From Xiphydria camelus (lineage: Eukaryota > Arthropoda > Insecta > Hymenoptera > Xiphydriidae): DNA of 64,000 bases. A program made the translations under genes and the position numbers. The notes below the pieces were generated by a model that searched no databases, was not told where the DNA came from, and was given only the letters and a program-made list of their open reading frames with translations. Positions 55,158-64,000 of this stretch are shown here, piece after piece (position 1 is the first letter of the stretch; every line of letters begins with the position of its first letter). Location of the stretch: contig OY783192.1 of the NCBI GenBank assembly GCA_963678675.1, positions 6,210,001 through 6,274,000 of the forward strand, in the 5' to 3' direction.

Positions 55158-56624
55158 CTATGTTTCATCTTCCACGCGCATTCCATTCATCTGCTTTTCG
55201 AATGTGTCGACCAACTTCTTCACGCTGTTCCTCGACTGTGGCTTATGATATGACGTATCGACCGACTTCTTATTGCCCTTGTTCAATTCCTCGTCGATTT
55301 TTTTGACTAAGTCCTTCTCGTTGCGCGTCGTCTTCATCTCACTCGGGATCTTGTACATCTCCGTTGACTTTTTTTTCGAGACGCGAGCAGCCTGTCCACG
55401 GAGGAGTCCAACCCGGTGCAGAAACTGTCACGCGGAGAAGACGTGCAGAACTGCGGCGAGGAACGCAACGTCGTCTCGATCGGCTCATAATAGATGCTCG
55501 AGTTTACGGAGGAGCGCAACGTCGAAGTCGCTGATTTCCACGAATAGTAGTCACTCGAGGTCGTATCGTTCGCGAATTTGGATTGGAGTCTTTCCACGTT
55601 TTGCCTTGCAAATGATGGCGGCAATTTTTGCGACATAATCTTCGTCGTCGGCTTGGCAGCCGCCGGTAGTTCCTCCGGAACCTTCGTCGGTGTAGAAACA
55701 ATTGAATTGTCTACGATGTGGCCGTCCCTTACGGCCGAGGAGGTAGAAGTCGAGTCGTCGTAGAGAACTGGAGGACGAGTGGACGTTGGCAGGACGATAT
55801 TTATATTTTCAATTTTCTTCGACGGTGACGCTCTCGGGAAGGTGTGACTTCCGTTCATCAACAATTTTGTCTTCGTTTTCTTCATCTGAATCGTCTCGTC
55901 TTTCTCGGAAAAGCATTCCGTTATTGTATCTAAGGCGGCTGGCTCCTGCTTCGAAGAGTAGGTTTTGCGAGAATTGTCGTCATTGCCCTTGTTCAATTCC
56001 TCGACGATTTTCTTGACCAGGCCCTTCTCGTGGCACGTCGTCTTCGTCTCTCTCAGGATCTTCTGCAGCTCCGTTGACTTGTTCTTCGAGCCGAGCAGCC
56101 TGTCCACGGATGAGTTCGACGCAGTGCAGAAATTGTCACGCGGAGAAGACGTGCAGAACTGGGGCGAGGAACGCGTTGTCGTCTCGATTGGCTTATTATC
56201 GATGCTCCAGTTTACGGAGGAGCCGGACGTCGAAGTCTCTGATTTCCATGAATAGTAGTCACTCGAGGTCGTATCGTTCGCGATTTTGGATTGGAGCATT
56301 ACCACGTTTGGCCTTGCGAATGATGGCGGCAACTTTTGCGACAGAATCTTCGTCGTCGGCTTGGCAGCCGCCGGCGATTCCTCCGGAACCTTCGTCGGTG
56401 TAGAAGCAATTGTCTTCGTATTCTTTGTATGAATAGTCCCGTCTTTTTCGGAAAAGCGCTCCGTCATTGTCTCTAAGGCGGCTGGCTCCTGCTTCGGGAG
56501 CAGGTTTTGCGAAATATTTTTGTCTTGAGATAGTCGCTACTCGAAGAGTGATCTTCGAGGGAAAAATCAGTTTCGAGATACTCTGTCTGCGAGGGTGAAC
56601 TTGAAATGGATTGCGTTTCTTCCA
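55158..56624 (-). pseudogene. Frameshifted duplicate of the Ser/Thr-rich gene exon, two modules
   Basis: Minus-strand frames repeat the terminal exon of the 16155 gene, but with two tandem copies of a module of roughly 200 residues: KLPPSFARPNVVMLQSK, YYSWKSETST, FCTSSPRDNFCTASNSSVDR and KGLVKKIVEELNKGND; then again KLPPSFARQNVERLQSK, YYSWKSATST and FCTSSPRDSFCTGLDSSVDR. A one-base loss near 56490 makes a stop (GCCGCCTTAG), and a shift near 55370 moves the end into another frame (KKIDEELNKGNKKSVD, VKKLVDTFEKQMN). The 5' side is cut at 56624 by a MITE. It cannot make the full protein. Confidence 0.8.
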
Positions 56625-56767
56625 GTACCGTCATTTGGGGTGAAATAAAACGTTTTGTATCATCGCGATCGAAGAACCACTTTCAGCGTTAAATTCAAAG
56701 ATATGAAACTATGATTTAGTGATCAATCCCATCCCCGGCTGATCAATTTCACCCCAAGTGACGGTAC
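56625..56767. mobile_element. ~143-bp MITE
   Basis: TACCGTCATTTGGGGTGAAA and TTTCACCCCAAGTGACGGTA are inverted copies. It marks the 5' break of the pseudogene copy. Target duplication not clear. Confidence 0.75.
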
Positions 56768-57366
56768 TTGATTAGATCCATCTAGATGTTTCCTAGCCGA
56801 TTACAGTTTTTTATTTATACTTTAAGGCAGTAAATTTAAACTGTCCGGATGTACCCCGCGTCCGAATGTACCCCGCCCTCTCCTACGGCTTTTCATTGCA
56901 TATCGAAATGTTACGATTTTTTATAATAATAGTAAAAAGATGTTCTTTCTTCCGGTACTTGTCGAAGTATACGTTTATTAACTATGAATAAACAGTTTTC
57001 TCAGTGAAGGCAGAAAATGTACAGATTCTTGCAGCAGATGCTGTCATCAGACTTACAGCAGAAATCATTTTGATGCCTATAGAAGTGGCTGCAGGCAGGC
57101 ATACGGCAGAAAACGCTGAGATGCTTGTAGCAAGCTCTGTTAATTATTCTTCAGACAGATGATGACACTCTAAGTCTACAATTTTGTTTCAAGAGTCTTG
57201 CATGACTTTTGCTGCAAAATTCGTATATTTTCTACGCTCACTTGGTTATCTGAGGAAACTGTATGTCGTTGCTGATATTTCGCATCATTAGGGGACGCAG
57301 CTGCCGCAAATTTGATGGCACTGGCTGCAGCAAGATCGGCACGTTTGGCTATCTGGGTGGATTTTA
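56768..57366. other. Spacer between the two duplicate exon copies
   Basis: Mixed sequence with recurrent GCTGCAGCAAG/CTTGCAGCAG-like words but no called repeat or gene. Confidence 0.35.
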
Positions 57367-58403
57367 TTATACTAAGAATTCGCGTCTTACGCGTACAGGC
57401 ATCCCGTAAACCTCGCGTTTAGTTTCATTTGGACGTCTATCGACAACGCTGTGTCGATCGGACGACATCCTTCTCCACCTGCTAACGAGAGATTCGATGC
57501 TCTTCGAGGTCGCCAAGGATCCCTCGGATTCACTGTCGGAAACCTCGCAGGAGATGGATATAGAGGCGGCTGCGGAGTTGATGTCCTTGTCGCTGTATGT
57601 TTTCTCCCAATCATCTTCCACGTGCGTTCCAACCGTCTGTTTCTCGAATGCGTCGACCAACTTCTTCACGCTGTTCCGAATCAACTCTGGCTTGTGATAC
57701 GACGTATCGACCGACTTCTTATTACGACCCTTGTTGAATTCCTCGATTGCTTTCTTGACTAGGCCCTTCTCATTGCGCGTCGTCTTCGTCTCTCTCAGGA
57801 TCTTCTGCAGCTCCGTTGACTTGTTCTTCGAGACGAGAAGCCTGTCCACGGAGGAGTCCGACGCGGCGTAGAAACTGTCACGCGGAGAAGACGTGCAGAA
57901 CTGGGGCGAGGAGCGCAACGTCGTCTCGATCGGCTTATTATCGATGCTCGAGTTTACGGAGGAGCCCAACGTCGATGTCTCTGATTTCCATGAACAGTAG
58001 TCACTCGAGGTCGTATCATTCGCGATTTTGGATTCAAGAATTTTCACGTTTGGCCTTGCGAATGATGGCGGTAATTTTTGTGACAGAATCTTCGTCGTCG
58101 GCTTGGCAGCCGCCGGCGATTCCTTTGGAACCTTCGTCGGTGTAGAAGCAATTGTCCTCGTATTCTTTGTCTGAATAGTCACGCTTTTTTCGGAAAAACC
58201 CTTCGTTATTGTCTCTAAGGCGGCTGGCTGCTGCTTCGAGGAGCAGGTTTTGCGAAATATTTTGGTCTTGAGATAGTCGCTCCTCGAAGAGTGATCTTCG
58301 AGTGAAAAATCAGTTTCCAGATACTCTGTCTGCGAGGATGATCTTGAAATAGATTTCGTTTCTTCCAGTGGCTCGTCAAAATTGCGTTTAATCTTGTGTG
58401 TAT
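57367..58403 (-). CDS. Open duplicate of the Ser/Thr-rich gene terminal exon, start codon lost
   Basis: The exon starts after the same acceptor as copy 1 (TTTGTTTCAG) and is open for 344 residues in the same phase. The ATG of copy 1 (AAGATGAAACGC) is ATT here (AAGATTAAACGC). Modules: KRNFDEPLEETKSISR, an acidic stretch YLETDFSLEDHSSRSDYL not in copy 1, KLPPSFARPNVKILES, FCTSSPRDSFYAASDSSVDR, KGLVKKAIEEFNKGRN, VKKLVDAFEKQTVG and a different tail (SLVSRWRRMSSDRHS, VYGMPVRVRREFLV). No copy of the 23272-23503 exon is seen upstream, so translation would need an unseen first exon; it may be an open pseudogene. The open frame over 1 kb without decay is notable. Confidence 0.5.
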
Positions 58404-58795
58404 CTGAAACAAAGAAATTGTGGGTAAAATTGAACGCGAGACACTACCGTGTATCTTGATTGTTCAAAAATTATTACAATAAGGGAATACGCGAAGATAT
58501 TAAGTTTGATTCTTTCTCTCGTTAAATTTTTCATTCCAATATCTAACTTAGGGACTTTCAAACTTCCTGGTTCTGAGGGTAGCTCGTATATAGGCAATGA
58601 GAAGGGGAGAAATTTAAACTCAGAAGGCAGTTTCTTGCTCTTGCATATTGTCTGTTGTAATAAGCGATTTTGTGGTATAGTTTTAGTAGCTCTGAAGTAC
58701 CAAAAATAAAATCTTCCAGGGAAAACTTGGAAGCTGTGCTAAATGCAATACGGATTACTGATGGTCTTTTGCTAAAAGCTATTTGATCCTAATTC
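58404..58795 (-). repeat. Duplicated intron sequence without insertions
   Basis: It matches 17420-17612 and then continues directly into the match with 22867-23030 (GTAATAAG-GATTTT, TGAAGTACCAAAAATAAAAT, TTACTGATGGTCTTTTGCTA). The 5.3 kb of elements found in copy 1 are missing here. Similarity ends at about 58796, where another repeat begins. This shows the duplication was of genomic DNA and not of mRNA. Confidence 0.82.
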
Positions 58796-59010
58796 TCCCC
58801 AGGTAGAAATATGTTCAGGTTGTGCAAGGTTGAACATTGTTACAAGGTACCTTTTATCAGGTTACGAAATACAGGGCCGCTGCAAGCCTGTCTATTCCTT
58901 GCATAGCCGAAACTGACCACCGCCTTGTACTGTTAGCCTACTGCAAGCTTCCAATAACAGAGAGATACCAGGTTCGCGCGCGTAAGGGTGAATACAAGAT
59001 TATGTCGGGT
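58796..59010. repeat. Uninterrupted copy of the 40620-41695 repeat
   Basis: It contains CCAGGTAGAAATATGTTCAG, GCAAGCCTGTCTATTCCTTG and CAATAACAGAGAGATACCAG in the same order as the 40620 copy, without the 823-bp TTAA insertion. Confidence 0.8.
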
Positions 59011-59549
59011 TGAACGATGCGACATTATATTAACCGTATTAAACAATATTATTTCAACAAATATTTATGAGCTTACTTTAAGAATGGAGTTAGAATTTTC
59101 TAATAATACGCACTAAACCATATAAATATTCCCCCACCTACACCTTTTTTATTTTTCAAAAGTCTGATGTTTAAAATTTATATTATTAAAAACTTAATAA
59201 TATATTGCTTCAATTATTTATAGTCTTCCATATTTAATTTTATAAATGAAGCATATAGAGCAGGAGCTCTTAGATTGAGGTTAGCTTTTAGTGACGTCTA
59301 TAACCACTGATGCTTCAAAAGTGTAGTTCCCTAGAAATTTCAACGATTATCAATTATATTTACATGTACTGATTCTTTTTTATTGGTAAACGATCGTCTA
59401 AAACAATAAGTTCCCAAAATAATGAAAAAAATAAATATTCGTGCAGTGAGATGAGGAATCAAAGATATTGCGAAATGATGACGGTTAAGACGAAGTTGAA
59501 CAGAGTTGGATTTACCAAAAGTAATTGTTGAAATAAGCCTCACATATTT

Positions 59550-59809
59550 CTCCGCGGTGCGTATGCGCGCCGCACGAGTGCGCTCGACGCGCCACACGAG
59601 TGCGTACGACGCGCCGGCCTGCGTGCCCGGCTTGGTCAGTTGAGTAAGAACCGTTATAGAGACGAGTTGTAGATCGCTAGTAAGAATAAAGCTATACCTA
59701 TTTGTTCATCCTCGACAACCTGACTATCTCTCATAGTGTTGTAGATTAGTCCCAAGGAAATACGCCACATATAACTTTAACAGTAATCAATAGCGTTTTC
59801 AAGTGGTGA
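59550..59809. other. Possible LTR end with a PBS-like sequence
   Basis: A GC-rich stretch (59550-59640) is followed by AATAAA at 59686 and, 120 bp later, by AAGTGGTGACCC (59801-59812). Some insect LTR elements have TGGTGACCC at the primer-binding site just after the 5' LTR. No gag/pol frame follows because the next element begins there. This is a hint only. Confidence 0.25.
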
Positions 59810-61047
59810 CCCTACTGAAAAATTTCACGTGTAAACTTGCATGTTAAACCTCGCGATAAATATGATGTTAAATTGTATGGTAAATTCCATATAAAAATCG
59901 ATCAACTTTCACATGCTATTTAACACCCTATGTAACACGTGATTTGACACGTAAATGTTTAAATTAAATTATATACTACTCAAATTAAATTATTATTCTG
60001 TCAATGCCATTTATTCACTAGAATTAAAAAACAAATTTTTAAAATTGTTTTAATTATAATGAAGGTAGACCATAGAAGTGTTGTGTAACTGTACACTCAC
60101 TAGTCATAGGTACTGCGCTCTTCGGCGTGAACCGTTAGCATTCTCACGAAAAGCAGCTTCGTAGAAAGCAATAGTTTAATTACGGACAATCGATTGCAGG
60201 GGATTATCCGTCTCGGACCGATCGGCCCGCTATTAAGGGCCCCATACACGTTCAGTCGGCCGGCCGGCCGTGGACTGTCAGTCGACCGTCAGTCCTGGCC
60301 GGCCGCGAGTTATCGATAGGGTAAAACCCCTAGTGATTGGCCTTTTAAATAGACGAAATTATACAGTAATTGGCTTATCTTTTCCTCTTTCTATCGAATG
60401 CATTTGTCATGAGAGGGGGCCAATCACTATCGCATGGCCAATGACCGTATCGTTTACCCTACTCAAACTACACCTACAATTTTGCGCAATTATTTCGCCA
60501 CAAGCTCTGGGAAAAATTATCCCAGAGACTTGCAAATATATATATTTGACCTTGAAGGAGGAATATTTAAAGGTAAAGTGTAAAAATATATAGAAATATA
60601 TTTAAGTATTTTATATTCCAAAATTAATGAACATTAAACTGATACCTAGGATCTATTAATAAAAGAAATATTTAAAATCTATTAATGAAATGAATATCTA
60701 TAATTATATAAAGAAAATAGTAATTGTAGAATATCTTATGAACAAAAGTAACATTTATAATGTATTACTACAATTAAAGCCCTATACATTTTAATGTTGC
60801 ATTGCTTGTGAATTGGAACGAGTAGAAAACTGAGAATTGGGCTCTATTTGTGGTGGAGTGTGTGGTTGAGAGTCTGACCGACAAGGAAACCGTCTGAGGT
60901 GCACCTCGCCGATTTCGTTCATTCTGATATATGTTGTTTTACATCAAAATCTTAGAGATACGTATTTTTTTATGTGCGGAAAAACATTTCCAGGTGGTGA
61001 AATTAACCCTCAAAGTTGACAACTCCTAGGATCTTTTGAAATGAAAC

Positions 61048-61250
61048 CAAGTGGATAGTAATCTACATAAGAAATGATGAAAAATCCAATTTACTACATT
61101 TCGTTACGGTAATTAATTAAAAAATTATGAGGGTTAGAAATTCACCAAATTACTGTAAAATTTCAACCATTATAATTTTTTAATTAATTACCTTAACGAA
61201 ATGTAGTATATTGGATTTTTCATCATTTCTTATGTAGATTATTATCCACT
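61048..61250. mobile_element. ~200-bp foldback MITE
   Basis: CAAGTGGATAGTAATCTACA and its reverse complement bound a palindrome whose arms (about 95 bp) meet near 61150 (TTTTTCATCATTTCTTATG on one side). No coding. Confidence 0.8.
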
Positions 61251-61253
61251 TGT

Positions 61254-61765
61254 GTCACACCGGCATTACTGGCAACGAAAAAGCAGACGAGGTGGCTCGG
61301 TTAGGCTCTTCGCGGACTAATTTCAAGCATGATATAGGTATCTCCATAGGGGCTTGTGAGGGAGACGGCTCATAAATAAATTAAGGGACGCTTCGCCGAC
61401 CTTTATGCACGGGATCCAGGTATGGAGCATACGAGGGCCCTTTTTAGAGGACCCTCAAGTAAGCTGGGCACTAGGTTGTTGAACCTGGACAGGGCTCAGC
61501 TACGGTTGGTCGTGGGGCTGGTCACTGGACACTGGTTCACGAGGAAACACCTGAGGAACATGAGCTTCGGTACGGAGGTCCTGTGCCCCAGGTGCGGAAA
61601 TGAATAGGAGACACATAGTGGCACGCTGTGAGAGGTTGATGGCCCTCAGGAACTCCATCTTGGGAGCCCCCTCTTTTGGTGATGCCAATATTGAAGACAT
61701 CGGGGTGGGTGAGCTTTTGCGCTTTGCGAGTAAGGCCGGCATACCCCGTAGTCACATTTGATAGG
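61254..61765 (+). pseudogene. 3' fragment of a non-LTR element with RNase H
   Basis: HTGITGNEKADEVARLGSSR at the start is the last RNase H motif (usual GNExADxLA). After frame changes come LRLVVGLVTGHWFTRKHLRN, VLCPRCGNE and HIVARCERLMALRNSI, the Cys/His motif seen near the C-terminus of these elements, and LLRFASKAGIPRSHI. Several stops and shifts are present. The Jockey element at 47.8-52.1 kb lacks RNase H, so this is a different LINE lineage. Confidence 0.65.
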
Positions 61766-61926
61766 GCTGCCCCAGTTGGGGCCCGGGCACAATGGTCCAT
61801 TAGGACTGATCACTCGGTTGATGCCACCCCACCAAGTTCAGAATTTAGTATTAATTACGTGTGTTTGAAGATAACATTTTTTATATTATTAAATAGATTT
61901 ATACTTAAAATTTCAAAAAATTGTAG

Positions 61927-63390
61927 GTAAAAAAATCTGTCGTTGCTACACGGAAAAATGTAGAATTACAAAGGGGTGCATCAGTACTGCAAGAGTTACA
62001 AAATATGAAACCTGTTAAGCGTGGTTATACTCATGGACGTATAGAATCTGATGACGCAGAAGAGTTTGAAAATAACAATAATAATTCTACTAAAAAAGTT
62101 AGATGTTGAGAAAACGAAAACTCTATTTTGAAGGATTCACTTGAAGTAAGAAATAAAGAAATTGATAGACTGTTATCCATTATACAACAAACAAAATCAC
62201 AAAGAAGTACAGGAAATGTATATCTTTATCAACTTTACCACGTTTTTTCAAGAATTTGCTAAATTTGTTCACATTTTGCCAAATTTTGTTATATTATTTG
62301 TAAATAATTTAGAGAATGAACACAGGATGAAAGGTCAAATACATTTGAGCCCATAAGAGAACATGAAGTAAATCGTCAATCAGGCAATTCATCGCTAACG
62401 CCCCCAGCTGATGAAGATGAAATGAAGATTTCAAATGCTCCAAAAATTATGTAAAAAAATTTATTATAGAAAGTGTTGATTATTATAAAGCTAAAAATGG
62501 CCATGGATTCAAAGAAAGACAAAAGCTCGACTTGATAAAGGAGAGCTTATTTTTTATTTCATCACTTAAGTTTGCTAAAATTTAAAAAGGGATGAACTGT
62601 ATGAAAACCTCTAAGTTGTTGACAGGACATTGCATTTTGTATCCTTACCTAATTATAGTTTTCCAAACGTTTGTCTAAAATAAATCGATCAATTGACTTC
62701 ACATTTTGGAAAATGTTTTAACTTTTGTGTAGAAAACGCGCTCAAGTCCTAGAATTTTGAAATACTAACATACTTTTAATTTATAATAATTACTTTTTCG
62801 TTATTATTTTCGCGTTTCTAACTAATATATTTTTCCGATCCTTTATTATTATATATTTTTTACCTAAATTTCTATTACATTTCCAGCTGTACCTTGACGA
62901 AGGGAAATCGATGAAGCGCAAATGAGTTTTCAGCTTTTACAAACTGAAAAGCCTAAAGTATGTTTAAGAGATATGGCCGAGGTATTGTGGGATAGCAGGG
63001 ACTTGGCTAATCAGGCTCTTGATATTAATAAGGTGATAAAGTAATTATCGAACAGGTCGCTTGTAAAAAAAATCGAAAAAACACTTTAACGGTTATTAAT
63101 CAGTAAGTTGAAAAACAATATTTTATCAAATTTTTACTTTTATAATTAATTCTATAGAAGCCAATGTAATTAATTATTAGTTTTAATCAACTTGACATTT
63201 ATAATATTTTGCAGGTTTATGTAACGATTACCTGGAAAAGCAGAAAAAATATTCTGCTGTTGAGAAGATATTTTTTCTTAGAGGAACCACTAGCACACTT
63301 TCTCAAAAAACTAAATATTTAAGGCAAGAGGAAATAAATAAAAATAAAAATAATAATCCCGCTCATGCCCAAAGAAGACTGACGATGTGA
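61927..63390 (+). pseudogene. Decayed exons of a BEN-domain-like transposon protein
   Basis: Exon-like frames after AG acceptors: 61927-62220 (KKSVVATRKNVELQRGAS, KRGYTHGRIESDDAEEFE, one TGA, then a coiled-coil-like EVRNKEIDRLLSIIQQ), 62922-63044 (ATG; KPKVCLRDMAEVLWDSRDLA, stop) and 63215-63390 (NDYLEKQKKYSAVEKIFFLR, TLSQKTKYLRQEEI, stop). The middle piece fits the last helices of BEN DNA-binding domains (xxYxRxLAxxLFGxxxLxxxS). Stops within frames mark decay. Whether this protein belongs to the surrounding 4-kb TIR element is an inference from position. Confidence 0.5.
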
Positions 63391-63847
63391 ATATGTACTT
63401 CATTTATTAATGTTACAGCCCCTAAAACTTTAATTTATTTTATTCAGTCGTATTTCTTAAAAATTTAAAAAATAAAAATTTTTCAAATTCAATATTACTT
63501 ATTTTAATTACTTTCTTTGATAAATAAATAAATAGCACACACATATGCACATACACATTTTGGACGTTATTGTATATATTATTCTGCTTAAAAGTTAAAT
63601 TTTACAAGATACTTTACAGTATAATCGTGTGTTAGACAATAGTCATTTATATGTGTTCTTTTATGTGATTATAGAGTATTAGAGTACCTACGTGTTAAAT
63701 CACGTGTTAATTAATGTGTTACATAGCGTGTTAAATAGCATGTGAAAGTTGATGGAGTGAAGTTACATGGAATTTACCATATAATTTAACATGATATTTA
63801 TCGCGAGATTTAACATGCAATTTTACACGTGAAATTTTTCAGTAGGG

Positions 63848-64000
63848 GATCCAAGCCAGTTTAATAATAACAAGTATGTGAATAGTAGTGAAGATAGTGA
63901 CAACAATGATGTGTTAAGTGAACCTCCAACTTTCATTGGCGGCTCAACACTACCATTGAGAGGTGATAGTGAAATTCCTCAGGTATCTGAAGACTCCAGT
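63848..64000 (+). other. Open frame running off the right edge
   Basis: Directly after the 4-kb element, a frame of 51 codons is open to the window end. It is acidic and Asn/Ser-rich (KYVNSSEDSDNNDVLSEPP, FIGGSTLPLRGDSEIPQV). Acidic starts like this occur in piggyBac transposases and in host nuclear proteins; the identity cannot be judged. The 4-kb element may have interrupted its 5' part. Confidence 0.3.

Larger units (their letters stand above)
59810..63847. mobile_element. 4.0-kb TIR element with BEN-domain-like exons
   Basis: CCCTACTGAAAAATTTCACG is mirrored by CGTGAAATTTTTCAGTAGGG, and the arms continue for about 140 bp (CCTCGCGATAAATATGATGT, CACATGCTATTTAACA). The family is not recognised; target duplication is not clear (left flank GTGGTGA, right flank GATCCAA). 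Inside are a foldback MITE, a LINE 3' fragment, a lone TTAA-type end at 60238 and decayed coding exons. At about 60860-61020 no feature is recognised. Confidence 0.72.

Overview
The window is AT-rich animal DNA, most likely from an insect. Genes have introns, and the repeats are typical arthropod types: Jockey-like LINE, PIF/Harbinger, piggyBac, Tigger, mariner, Helitron, and a DGSW/DGDSK transposase flanked by TTAA. A hymenopteran source is my guess and is not proven by the sequence. Recognisable host genes cover only a small part; most of the rest is layered mobile DNA.

Host genes, all on the minus strand. (1) Four phase-0 exons of a tetraspanin lie at 1554-4311, with the last exon(s) not found. 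(2) A complete five-exon Elongator subunit 4 gene (Elp4) lies at 8458-10453 and predicts 366 aa. (3) A disrupted unknown gene lies around 13238-14850; a PIF/Harbinger-type insertion cuts it. (4) A Ser/Thr-rich gene of unknown function has its last two visible exons at 16155-17419 and 23272-23503. Part of gene 4 is duplicated about 35-40 kb away as a frameshifted pseudogene (55158-56624) and as an open exon copy that lost its usual ATG (57367-58403).

Mobile DNA. The 5.9-kb intron of gene 4 contains nested elements. The nest at 25110-29445 carries an apparently intact transposase ORF (585 aa) between short terminal inverted repeats (TIRs) flanked by TTAA. Around 30.4-32.8 kb a tandem duplication keeps one unit without insertions, which shows the exact TA target sites of a Tigger remnant and a 1-kb foldback element in the other unit. 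A PIF1-helicase inverted duplication (34.4-35.2 kb) and a small Helitron with a GAA-rich microsatellite (37.1-37.7 kb) follow. A nearly full-length Jockey-clade LINE with a poly(A) tail, damaged by two stops and a frameshift, occupies about 47.8-52.1 kb. At the right end a 4-kb TIR element (59810-63847) carries BEN-domain-like exons and a LINE 3' fragment.

Two target preferences recur: TTAA (about ten elements) and TAA/TTA (five clear, one uncertain). In two places a palindromic element with TTAA at its exact centre was entered by two tandem TTAA elements that share the TTAA between them. No CRISPR array, operon or rRNA gene was seen, and no confident functional tRNA gene.
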